Notes under the pieces: generated by a model | Seen by the model: the letters and a program-made list of their open reading frames with translations, nothing else | The model's database searches: none | Told to the model about the DNA's origin: nothing | In this document: piece by piece, positions 1-5,846 of the stretch | Position numbering within the stretch: position 1 is the stretch's first letter | Layout of the letters: each line of letters starts with the position of its first letter | Made by a program: the position numbers and the translations under genes | Assembly (NCBI GenBank): GCA_017939945.1 | Contig: JAGAZS010000344.1 | Location: 1-7,933 of the forward strand | Origin: Schwartzia sp. (in: firmicutes) | GTDB taxonomy: Bacteria; Bacillota; Negativicutes; Selenomonadales; Selenomonadaceae | DNA: 7,933 nucleotides | Reading direction: 5' to 3'

Positions 1-918
1 AATCACGAGACGCACGGTCACCGCCTTGTTCGTGACCGTCGTGCCCTCCGGCAGCACCAACGATACCGTCTGAACTGCCGAGTCCGTCAATCCGGCCACC
101 TGGATTGGTTCCGTCGCCACGGACGTCAATGAGTCCAGCGTAGAGCTTGCTCCTGCGAGCTCGATGCGCGCCGGCTCCACGCGGATATCCGCCAGCGTAT
201 AGCCGGCTGCCACAAAACCTTCGATTGTCGGCTTCACTTCGACCACCTTGCGAGAGAGACTCCGTGCGAAGCTCACATGCGCCGAGATTTCCTTCGGCAC
301 GACGCGGATTCCCTCGACATGCTCCCCGTCCTCGTCCACCGGCGTCAACGAGACGTCGAGATCGATATCGCCGTTCACCGAGCTCGGGACCGGCACAGCG
401 CCGACAACCTCGGCAACATTCTTGATCAGGGACTGCGGACCGACAATCGTGATCATGCGCGTATCCGGCTCAATGCCCGAAACTGTCAGCCCCGAAGGCG
501 GCGACCCGATGCGGACAAGGCGGATAGGCATACGTTTTTGGATAATCGGATCAATCGTGAACGTCACCGTCTCCGGCAGTACGGACACGACCTCCGTGCC
601 CTGCGGAATCACCGTCTGCACATGGAGCGGATGTGTTCCCGGCTCCAGCCCCGCCAAATCGACAAACGCATGGATCTCGTCCGTGTTGATCGCTGCGAGA
701 GCCGACCGCGGCGCGCGCAGCTTGACCCGCACACTTTCCGCGCTTTGCCCCACGCGGGCCTCGGACGGCGAATTCAGCAAGGTCAAGGGCACAGAAAAAC
801 CGGTTTCCGTCGGCGGGTTCTGGTCGTTCATCACGAACACCCAAAGCACGCAAGCAGCAATCAAAGCGACAATCTTCGCCGTCAGATTGTGAAGGAAAAA
901 CCCTTGCAGGCTGTTCAT
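1..918 (-). CDS. cdaR: YbbR-domain protein, CdaA regulator (partial, 3' end beyond window)
   Basis: The reading frame opens with ATG at 918-916 and stays open to base 1, giving 306 residues with no stop, so the C-terminus lies outside the window. Residues about 11-29 (starting NLTAKIVAL) form one hydrophobic membrane segment near the N-terminus, with a short cytoplasmic start. The rest is a beta-rich extracytoplasmic region made of repeating units of roughly 80-90 residues: at least three YbbR-like repeats, with similar strand patterns around PIRLVRI, VVEVKPTI and VTVRLVI. This is the known CdaR/YbbR layout; in Firmicutes the protein binds and modulates the membrane cyclase CdaA. The start overlaps the cdaA stop by 4 bases (ATGA), which supports translational coupling. 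glmM often follows in this operon but cannot be seen here. The family call is secure; the direction of regulation in this organism is unknown. Confidence 0.9.
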   Translation of the reverse strand, partial: MNSLQGFFLHNLTAKIVALIAACVLWVFVMNDQNPPTETGFSVPLTLLNSPSEARVGQSAESVRVKLRAPRSALAAINTDEIHAFVDLAGLEPGTHPLHVQTVIPQGTEVVSVLPETVTFTIDPIIQKRMPIRLVRIGSPPSGLTVSGIEPDTRMITIVGPQSLIKNVAEVVGAVPVPSSVNGDIDLDVSLTPVDEDGEHVEGIRVVPKEISAHVSFARSLSRKVVEVKPTIEGFVAAGYTLADIRVEPARIELAGASSTLDSLTSVATEPIQVAGLTDSAVQTVSLVLPEGTTVTNKAVTVRLVI

Positions 919-1814
919 TTCTTTTTCTTCCTCCAGTTCATGATCATTTCCTTCAGGCTCATTTTTTCCGGCGCAAAAATCGGTCTCAGGTATTCCTTGA
1001 GCTGGATGGAATCAATTTTCCGATGAATGTGCCCGTTTTCCGCCACCGAGATAATGCCCGTCTCCTCGCTGACAATAAGCACCAGCGCGTCGCATTGCTC
1101 CGAAAGCCCGATAGCCGCGCGATGCCGCGTCCCCAGCTCCGTCGACAGCGTCCGGTTGTCCGTCAGCGGCAAAAGGCAGCCGGCAGCAATGACGCGTTTG
1201 CCCCGGATCACCGCCGCGCCGTCATGCAGCGGCGTATTCACGAAGAAAATGTTTCTTAAAAATTCCTTTGACACAAGACCGTCAATCTGGACGCCGGTCC
1301 GGCAGATGTCGTTGAGTCCCATGTTCCTTTCAACGACGATCAACGCGCCGGTCTTCACCGCCGACAGTTCCCGGAGCGCCGAGTCCAGCTCCTGGATCAC
1401 GTTCTCCGCATCCTCGTCATTCAAAAAAGACGAATGTGCCAGGAACCTTCCTTCGCCCAGATGTTCCAGCGCCCGCCGCAGCTCCGGCTGGAAGACGATG
1501 GGCATCGCGACGAAGAGCAGCGTCGCCGCTTTCGACAGCAACCAGTAAATGACGTGCAGATTGAACCAATTCGCCACAAGCGTCAGCGCCAGCAAAAAAA
1601 TGATTCCCCTGACAAGCGTAATCGCGCGCGTGTCCTCGAGCATTACGTATATTTCATAAAGAATGATAGCGACAAGAAAAATGTCGAGGATATCCAGTAT
1701 TTCCATCGTGGACAGGAGGCTGCGAAGATGCCCCGGCAAAGAGATTGAGAATCCCTGTGGCGTCGAGGAAAAATAATCCATATACATATCCATCCTCTTC
1801 CCCCCCTTCATCAT
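915..1814 (-). CDS. cdaA: Membrane diadenylate cyclase CdaA (DisA_N/DAC domain)
   Basis: The enzyme condenses two ATP to cyclic di-AMP, a messenger controlling potassium, osmolyte and cell-wall homeostasis. In the 299-residue reading, three hydrophobic helices lie near residues 43-59, 66-83 and 88-107, followed by a helical linker and the DAC domain. The catalytic signatures are visible: DGA at 198-200 (in LHDGAAVI) and GTRHR at 228-232. The length fits CdaA (about 270-300). The C-terminus is lysine-rich. The start is ambiguous. Adjacent ATGs at 1814 and 1811 have a weak AGGA a few bases upstream, but a much stronger purine run (AAGGGGGGGAAGAGG) lies inside that reading, just before ATG at 1793. 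The protein may therefore begin at MDMYMDYF, 7 residues shorter, with little functional effect. The stop overlaps the ybbR start. The gene follows the hicB terminator and probably has its own promoter. Confidence 0.96.
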   Translation of the reverse strand: MMKGGKRMDMYMDYFSSTPQGFSISLPGHLRSLLSTMEILDILDIFLVAIILYEIYVMLEDTRAITLVRGIIFLLALTLVANWFNLHVIYWLLSKAATLLFVAMPIVFQPELRRALEHLGEGRFLAHSSFLNDEDAENVIQELDSALRELSAVKTGALIVVERNMGLNDICRTGVQIDGLVSKEFLRNIFFVNTPLHDGAAVIRGKRVIAAGCLLPLTDNRTLSTELGTRHRAAIGLSEQCDALVLIVSEETGIISVAENGHIHRKIDSIQLKEYLRPIFAPEKMSLKEMIMNWRKKKK

Positions 1815-1844
1815 TTTTTCCTATGTTAAAGTCTCTCTATGAAA

Positions 1845-1873
1845 AGCATATAAAAATATTCTCTTTTCGGCAA
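1845..1873 (-). promoter_or_regulatory. Candidate sigma-A-type promoter for cdaA-ybbR
   Basis: On the minus strand, TTGCCG (1873-1868, 4/6 to TTGACA) is followed after 17 bases by TATGCT (1850-1845, 4/6 to TATAAT), in an AT-rich gap between the hicB terminator and cdaA. Transcription would start near 1838, about 25 bases before the first cdaA ATG. The -35 element uses the last two bases of the terminator T-run. Both boxes are imperfect; alternative -10 choices (TATATG, TAACAT) exist nearby. Confidence 0.35.
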
Positions 1874-1913
1874 AAAAAATCCTTCCGTCCCGAAAATTTT
1901 TCGGAACGAAAGG
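1872..1913 (-). terminator. Rho-independent terminator after hicB
   Basis: Bases 1881-1913 form a near-perfect 16-base inverted repeat around a single central base. On the minus strand the arms are CCTTTCGTTCCGAAAA and TTTTCGGGACGGAAGG, which pair fully with two G-U wobbles; the A/T core would open as the loop. The hairpin is followed directly by A and eight T (1880-1872), the classical intrinsic terminator layout. It begins 18 bases after the hicB stop, so it closes the hicAB transcript and insulates cdaA. On the plus strand the stem is also followed at 1921 by a T-rich run, but no plus-strand gene is seen there. Confidence 0.9.
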
Positions 1914-1931
1914 AAACGCGTTTTTATTTTG

Positions 1932-2288
1932 TTATGCGACTTTCATTGTCTTGTCATCCTCAGTCTTCTTCAGCAGTTCCCGGTATGCGTCGGTGTCAAC
2001 CGTGACAAGCGTTGCAAATGCGAGTGTCGAATATTCGTCCGGCTCGGCAACGACTTTTTCAAGAGGCGTCGGTTCCACAATACGATTCTTCATCGGAGAT
2101 TGCGAACGCCCCGCCTTGAAATCTTCCCAGCTGCACAAAATTCCCGCCAACGCGTCCTCCGCCAGTTCCATGGCTTCATACAGAGAATAGCCGCAGGTAA
2201 TTGCCCCCTCGACATCGGGAAACTCGACATTCCATGTATCCGGCATTTCCTTGTCCTTTCGGAATACCGCAGGATATACATATTTCAT
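1932..2288 (-). CDS. hicB: HicB-family antitoxin, apparently without the C-terminal DNA-binding domain
   Basis: This is a 118-residue protein starting at ATG 2288, with GGAGG 7 bases upstream. Residues 1-50 fit the HicB N-terminal fold: MKYVYPAVF, then WNVEFPDVEG, CGYSLYEAMELAEDALAG. This partly degenerate RNase-H-like domain neutralises HicA by direct contact. A variable linker and a strand ending VTVDTDAYREL follow. In many HicB antitoxins that segment leads into a ribbon-helix-helix or helix-turn-helix region that binds the operon's own promoter. Here the protein ends after KTEDDKTMKVA, and the hicB terminator starts 18 bases later, so no DNA-binding domain or remnant is present. It lies 15 bases downstream of hicA in the usual toxin-first order. 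The family call comes from sequence pattern; loss of the DNA-binding part is inferred by comparison with remembered family architecture. Confidence 0.88.
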   Translation of the reverse strand: MKYVYPAVFRKDKEMPDTWNVEFPDVEGAITCGYSLYEAMELAEDALAGILCSWEDFKAGRSQSPMKNRIVEPTPLEKVVAEPDEYSTLAFATLVTVDTDAYRELLKKTEDDKTMKVA

Positions 2289-2303
2289 GCCAATCCCTCC
2301 ATT

Positions 2304-2492
2304 TTATTTTAACCCTGCCATTTTCAGGATGCTATGCAATGTTCCTTTCGGAACCTCTTGGGACGAATGACGCCCCATCGTGAATTTCTTGCCTGTTTCA
2401 AGATTCGTCCACTCCGCATGACCTGCGCGTTCCCCGGTATGCCTGCATTTGCTTTCCCGCATCAATTTCCTTTCCAATTCCGCCCAAGTCAT
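2304..2492 (-). CDS. hicA: HicA-family mRNA interferase toxin
   Basis: A 62-residue protein that starts at ATG 2492 with AAGAGG 6 bases upstream and ends with TAA at 2306-2304. HicA toxins are small dsRBD-fold proteins that cleave mRNA independently of ribosomes using one histidine. The C-terminal signature is clear: VPKGTLHSILKMAGL at about 47-61, matching the family's (I/V)PKGTLxSILKQAGL ending. The central GHAEW (24-28) sits where the family has its GSHxxF/Y motif, making H25 the likely catalytic residue. Length is normal (55-80). The segment around residues 11-22 (RESKCRHTGERA) is less typical, usually DGW.x.RQKGSH-like. It is paired with hicB 15 bases downstream. Activity is not shown by sequence alone. 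Confidence 0.85.
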   Translation of the reverse strand: MTWAELERKLMRESKCRHTGERAGHAEWTNLETGKKFTMGRHSSQEVPKGTLHSILKMAGLK

Positions 2493-2510
2493 CCCGCACC
2501 TCTTCCTTTA

Positions 2511-2524
2511 TATGATATATCATA
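2511..2524. promoter_or_regulatory. 14-base perfect palindrome, candidate hicAB operator
   Basis: TATGATATATCATA reads identically on both strands. It lies between the hicA -10 box (7 bases away) and the hicA ribosome site, covering roughly +1 to +14 of the predicted transcript. That is a usual place for an autoregulatory toxin-antitoxin operator. Which protein would bind is uncertain, because this HicB seems to lack a DNA-binding domain. AT-rich palindromes can also occur by chance. Confidence 0.45.
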
Positions 2525-2531
2525 GCGCAAG

Positions 2532-2561
2532 ATTATAGGGCACGCAAGATTAATTTACCTA
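2532..2561 (-). promoter_or_regulatory. Candidate hicAB promoter (TATAAT -10)
   Basis: A consensus TATAAT lies on the minus strand at 2537-2532, 40 bases upstream of the hicA start. The best -35 at a reasonable distance is the weak TAGGTA (2561-2556, 18-base spacer). The position between hypE and hicA and the overlap with two inverted-repeat structures suggest a regulated promoter. The -10 is persuasive; the -35 is not. Confidence 0.45.
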
Positions 2562-2574
2562 TCATTTGCCCTAT
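2535..2574. repeat. 8-base inverted repeat in the hypE-hicA gap
   Basis: ATAGGGCA (2535-2542) and TGCCCTAT (2567-2574) are perfect inverted copies separated by 24 bases. One arm overlaps the hicA -10 box and the other lies beyond the -35 region, so they could be paired operator half-sites. Alternatively they could form a long-loop hairpin in RNA read through from hypE, though no T-run follows, which argues against an intrinsic terminator. A second small hairpin, TTGTTGA/TCAACAA at 2582-2597, spans the hypE stop codon. Confidence 0.4.
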
Positions 2575-2590
2575 GCTTTCATTGTTGATT

Positions 2591-3595
2591 TCAACAAATC
2601 CGCGGCACCAGGCTGCCCGTCGGCATATCCACGATGCGGATTCCGCCCAGCGCCGTCTTCATCGCCACCTGCCCCGGCGCCTTGTCCGTGACGGCGCCGA
2701 TTCGCCGCGCTTCTTTTCCATAGGGATGTGTGTGCATAACTTTGAGCAGCGTCTCCGTTTTTTCAGCGGGCACGAAAGCGATCAGCTTTCCTTCGTTGGC
2801 AAGATACAGCGGCTCGAAGCCCAGCAGCTCGCAGACGCCTTCGACCTCGGGACGGACGGGGAGCAATTCCTCGTCCAGCAAGATTCCCGTCCCCGACTGC
2901 GCCGCCAGCTCGTTCAGCGTCGCCGCCGCGCCGCCTCTTGTCGGGTCGCGCAAGCAGGCAATCTCCGGCACGCCTCGGAGCATTTCCTTCACCAGCCCGT
3001 TCAGCGGCACGGCGTCGCTCCTGATCGCTTCCGGCAGCTTCAGCCCATGGCGCGCCGCCGTGATCGTCGCCGCATGGTCGCCGAGGAATCCCGACACGAT
3101 CACGTCCATGCCGGGGCGGATATTCTGCGGCGCGATATCCGTACTCTCAATGATTTTCCCGACGCCCGCCGTGTTGATATAAATCCCGTCGCAGGCGCCG
3201 TGCCCGACGACCTTCGTATCGCCGGTGACAATCGAAACGCCCGCCTCGTCCGCCGCCGCCCGCACATCCCGCAATACGCGCTTCAGTTCTTCGACGGACA
3301 ATCCTTCTTCCAGGATCAGCGCGAGGGACAAATATTTCGCCTCCGCGCCGGTCATCGCGAGGTAGTTGACCGTACCGCAGACCGCCAGCCGCCCGATGCT
3401 GCCGCCGGGGAAAAAACGCGGCGCGACGACATAGCTGTCCGTGGTAAAAGCGATTTTTCCGCCCATATCGAGCGTCGCGCCGTCGTGCATTCGATCGAGG
3501 ATCGGATTCCCCAGGATCGGGCGCAAAACCTCCTCCGTCAGCATTGCGCTCATGCGTCCGCCCGCGCCGTGAGCCAGCTGTATCGTATCATCCAT
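2591..3595 (-). CDS. hypE: Hydrogenase maturation factor HypE (carbamoyl dehydratase)
   Basis: HypE receives a carbamoyl group from HypF on its C-terminal cysteine and dehydrates it with ATP to a thiocyanate, the source of the active-site cyanide ligands. The 334-residue protein has the AIRS/PurM-like layout: AHGAGG at 8-13, TTDSYVV at 51-57, then FPGGSIGRLAV and NYLAMTGA in the N-terminal ATP domain, TGDTKVV in mid-domain, and RDPTRGG in the second half. It ends with the essential PRIC, the last residue being the reactive cysteine. I place the start at ATG 3595 (MDDTIQLAHG), the canonical N-terminus. The frame stays open further upstream into hypD, but that extension is shadow sequence. The start overlaps the hypD stop by 8 bases (ATGGATGA) with a G-rich ribosome site upstream. 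It is the last gene of the hyp operon. Confidence 0.97.
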   Translation of the reverse strand: MDDTIQLAHGAGGRMSAMLTEEVLRPILGNPILDRMHDGATLDMGGKIAFTTDSYVVAPRFFPGGSIGRLAVCGTVNYLAMTGAEAKYLSLALILEEGLSVEELKRVLRDVRAAADEAGVSIVTGDTKVVGHGACDGIYINTAGVGKIIESTDIAPQNIRPGMDVIVSGFLGDHAATITAARHGLKLPEAIRSDAVPLNGLVKEMLRGVPEIACLRDPTRGGAAATLNELAAQSGTGILLDEELLPVRPEVEGVCELLGFEPLYLANEGKLIAFVPAEKTETLLKVMHTHPYGKEARRIGAVTDKAPGQVAMKTALGGIRIVDMPTGSLVPRIC

Positions 3596-4697
3596 ACTGA
3601 AAGATCCCCCCGCCGTATTTGTGCCACGCCGCGCAGACGCCCTCGGCGGACACCATGCAGGGTCCCGCCGCGTGCTCCGGCACGCAGACCGTACCGAAAA
3701 GTCTACATTCCTTCGGCGTAATTCTCCCTCGCAGAACCTCGCCGCAGCGGCAGCCGCTCTTCTTCGGCGGCGCAGGCGGCAAATCCAACGGACGCGTCTG
3801 CGAAACATCGAAGCGTCGGTACGCATCCCGCAAGCGAAGCCCCGACGCGGGAATCGTACCCAAGCCGCGCCATTCCGCCGCACAGGTTTCATACACCTGA
3901 TGCATCATCTTTTGCGCCGCCGGATTTCCCCCGGCGCGCACAACGCTCCTGTATTCGTTCTCGATCCGAGCCTCTCCTGCCGTCGCCTGCCGCACAAGGC
4001 GATAAATCCCGCGCAAGAGCTCTGTCGGTGAAAAACCCGCCACCACGCTAGGCAAATGGTATTCCTCCGCAAGAAAAGAAAAACTTTCGCTGCCCGTGAC
4101 GACGGCCACATGCCCCGGCAAAAGGAAACCGTCGATCCGCGCGTCCTCGTCGGCGAGCAGCGCCCGGATTGCGGGCGGAACCAGTTTCTGCGCGGGGAGC
4201 AAAAAGAAATTGCCGACATTTTCCCGCTCTGCCGTCAATACGGCGGCGGCGGCCGTCGGCGCGGTGGTCTCGAAACCCACCGCAAGGAACACGACCTTCT
4301 TCTCCGGATTTTCCTTCGCGATCGCGAGCGCGTCCAGCGGCGAATAGACAATCCGCACGTCGCCGCCCCGCGCCATTGCCTCGGCAAGACTCGACGACGA
4401 ACCGGGCACCTTCAGCATATCGCCGAAGGTCGCGACGATGACGTCCTCCATGCCCGCATAAGCAATCGCCGCGTCCATATAGCCGTCCGGCGTCACGCAG
4501 ACGGGACAGCCGGGGCCGGATACCAACTCGACCTCAGCGGGCAAAAGCTGACGAAGCCCCGCGCGGAAAATCGAGACGGTATGGGTGCCGCAGACCTCCA
4601 TCAGCCGCAGGGGATGTTCCCGTCCTGTCGTGAGGCGTTTGATTTCCTCAAGCAATCGAACCGAAAGTTCTTTTTCCTTTATCGTTTTCTCATCCAT
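3588..4697 (-). CDS. hypD: Hydrogenase maturation factor HypD
   Basis: HypD is the iron-sulfur scaffold that, with HypC, assembles the Fe(CN)2CO moiety, taking cyanide from HypE. The protein has 369 residues (family about 360-380). Conserved signatures are present: EVCGTHT with C36, GPGCPVC with C64 and C67 (the thiol pair region), GDMLKVPG, VGFETTAP, LLPGHV, and a C-terminal cysteine set (GCRCGEV, ECRLFG, VCVPEHAAGPCMVS, EGVCAAW) that binds the [4Fe-4S] cluster. The start ATG at 4697 overlaps the hypC stop by 8 bases (ATGGATGA), with GGAG about 10 bases upstream. The hypD stop overlaps hypE in the same way. All key residues appear intact, so this should be functional. Confidence 0.98.
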   Translation of the reverse strand: MDEKTIKEKELSVRLLEEIKRLTTGREHPLRLMEVCGTHTVSIFRAGLRQLLPAEVELVSGPGCPVCVTPDGYMDAAIAYAGMEDVIVATFGDMLKVPGSSSSLAEAMARGGDVRIVYSPLDALAIAKENPEKKVVFLAVGFETTAPTAAAAVLTAERENVGNFFLLPAQKLVPPAIRALLADEDARIDGFLLPGHVAVVTGSESFSFLAEEYHLPSVVAGFSPTELLRGIYRLVRQATAGEARIENEYRSVVRAGGNPAAQKMMHQVYETCAAEWRGLGTIPASGLRLRDAYRRFDVSQTRPLDLPPAPPKKSGCRCGEVLRGRITPKECRLFGTVCVPEHAAGPCMVSAEGVCAAWHKYGGGIFQYG

Positions 4698-4941
4698 GCA
4701 GTGATAACTCCAGATTCACCGTGCGCGGGCCGCCGTTCATTTCCGCCCAGAGCGCTTCCGTCTCCGCCATGTCCGTCTCCTCTATGACCTGCATCGCGAA
4801 CCCCGCATGGACCAGCACATAGTCGCCGACCTTCGCCTCGGGCAGCAGCATCAGGCTCGCCTCCCGCGTCACGCCGCGAAGCTCCACCGTCGCGAGGCTG
4901 TCGCGGATCTCCACAATCTTCGCCGGCACCGCCAAGCACAT
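4690..4941 (-). CDS. hypC: Hydrogenase maturation chaperone HypC
   Basis: HypC is a small OB-fold chaperone that carries the iron with its CO and CN ligands from the HypCD complex to the hydrogenase large-subunit precursor. The 83-residue protein begins with the diagnostic MCLAVPAKI; C2, exposed after removal of the initiator methionine, is the essential iron/partner-binding residue. Further family features are GDYVLVHAGFAMQVI in the middle and an acidic helical tail. It starts at ATG 4941, with a GGGGG ribosome site formed just after the cupin stop and 12 bases between the genes, and overlaps hypD by 8 bases. Confidence 0.97.
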   Translation of the reverse strand: MCLAVPAKIVEIRDSLATVELRGVTREASLMLLPEAKVGDYVLVHAGFAMQVIEETDMAETEALWAEMNGGPRTVNLELSLHG

Positions 4942-4953
4942 ACCGACGCCCCC

Positions 4954-5283
4954 TTATTGCTGCACAACGACAGCACAGAAAACGAAATCCTCCGGGCCGT
5001 CGTTTTTCAGGAAATGTCTGTGCCCCTTGGGGCAGTAATGGCAATCGCCCGCCGTAAGACGTTCCTCGACACCGTCCGTCGTCGCCGTCGCCTCGCCGGA
5101 CAACGCGAAGATAATCTCGCTGCCCGTCTCATGCGCATGCTCGCCCACCGTCGCGCCCGCAATCAGCCGCGCGCGAATGATTTTATTGTTCTCGTCGCTG
5201 AACATTTTCGCCAGCAGTCCCTTTTCTCCGCCCTTGAAATTCGCCAGCCAATTCTCGTCCATCGCCTTAAAATCCAGCTTCAT
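4954..5283 (-). CDS. Small single-domain cupin inside the hyp operon, function unknown
   Basis: This 109-residue protein is essentially one cupin barrel. Motif 1, G(x5)HxH(x4)E(x6)G, is exact with G43, H49, H51, E56, G63. Motif 2, G(x5)PxG(x2)H(x3)N, is exact with G79, P85, G87, H90, N94. All four usual metal ligands (H49, H51, E56, H90) are present, so a divalent metal is very likely bound at the barrel centre. Motif 2 carries an unusual cluster of possible extra ligands, CHYCPKGHRH (81-90). There is no signal peptide, so it should be cytoplasmic. ATG 5283 overlaps the endopeptidase stop by 4 bases (ATGA), with AAGGAAG upstream; hypC follows 12 bases later. Its position points to a role in, or induced with, nickel-iron hydrogenase maturation, but it is not one of the canonical Hyp proteins and I cannot assign a reaction. 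A metal-sensing, metal-storage or small-molecule enzyme role are alternatives. Confidence 0.85.
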   Translation of the reverse strand: MKLDFKAMDENWLANFKGGEKGLLAKMFSDENNKIIRARLIAGATVGEHAHETGSEIIFALSGEATATTDGVEERLTAGDCHYCPKGHRHFLKNDGPEDFVFCAVVVQQ

Positions 5284-5846
5284 TGATTATCTTCCTTTCG
5301 CTGCAAAACTACGCCCCAACGTGAGAGTTCTTCCGCAGCCATCGCCGCCGCTTCCGAAACACGTGGCTCCATTTCCTTTGAAAGCGAAAGCCCCGCTTCG
5401 AGGCTTTTCGGCTCCGCACCGATCACAACGACCTCGCCGATGGGTTTTCCCGTAACTTCGAGGAACGTCAATACGTCCTGCACGCCGATCTCATGAGCCG
5501 ACAGCTTTTCGCGGAAGTGCGCCTTGACCTCGTCCCCCGCCAGCCGTCGGCATTTCCCGTCCGCGCCGCCTTCTTTCAGCGCGTCGAGAATCAAAAGCTT
5601 CTCCGTCCCGGTCACGAACCGCAGAAGCTCCATGCCGAGCACGCCGCCGTCCAGGACCTGCACATCGTCGGGAAAATCATAGGCCGCGTCCAAAGTCTCC
5701 GCCACCCGAACACCGAAGCCCTCGTCCGAGAGCAATACGTTCCCGACGCCCAGCACCGTGACACGGGGCGGCGCCAGGAAATCCGGCGCTTCGTCCCTTT
5801 GGATCAGACTGCCGCCTTTGCCCGACAAATCCACCGCATCGCTCAT
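5280..5846 (-). CDS. Nickel-iron hydrogenase maturation endopeptidase (HyaD/HybD/HupD type)
   Basis: This protease removes the C-terminal peptide of the hydrogenase large subunit once nickel is inserted, closing the active site. In the 188-residue reading: VLGVGNVLLSDEGFG at 31-45 with nickel-sensing E42, LDGG with D66, a hydrophobic LLILDAL strand at 84-90, and SAHEIGVQDVL with H118. E42/D66/H118 correspond to HybD E16/D62/H93. SAHEIG and the overall pattern resemble the group 1 uptake-enzyme proteases (HyaD/HybD) more than HycI. I chose ATG 5846 because it overlaps the hypB stop by 4 bases (ATGA) and has AAGGGAAGG upstream; an ATG at 5888 would run 43 bases into hypB. About 28 residues (MSDAVDLSGK to LAPPR) precede the first strand, a longer N-terminus than usual, with no well-placed alternative start. 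Its substrate is not encoded in the window. Confidence 0.93.
   Translation of the reverse strand: MSDAVDLSGKGGSLIQRDEAPDFLAPPRVTVLGVGNVLLSDEGFGVRVAETLDAAYDFPDDVQVLDGGVLGMELLRFVTGTEKLLILDALKEGGADGKCRRLAGDEVKAHFREKLSAHEIGVQDVLTFLEVTGKPIGEVVVIGAEPKSLEAGLSLSKEMEPRVSEAAAMAAEELSRWGVVLQRKEDNQ

Noticed and set aside
1914..1923. 10-base palindrome AAACGCGTTT beside the hicB terminator
   Set aside because: It is short, lies between a stop codon and a terminator, and has no promoter element nearby; most likely chance.
2582..2597. Hairpin TTGTTGA/TCAACAA over the hypE stop as a terminator
   Set aside because: The stem is short, AT-rich and not followed by a T-run on the minus strand.
2573..3721. Long plus-strand open frame of 382 codons opposite hypE and part of hypD
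   Set aside because: It is arginine-rich, low-complexity antisense translation of two clearly conserved genes, with no ribosome site or known motif. GC-rich third positions make such shadows common.
3596..3892. N-terminal extension of hypE by about 99 residues
   Set aside because: The frame is open but arginine-rich and lies inside hypD. HypE homologues begin at MDDTIQLAHG, and the 8-base overlap supports the shorter start.
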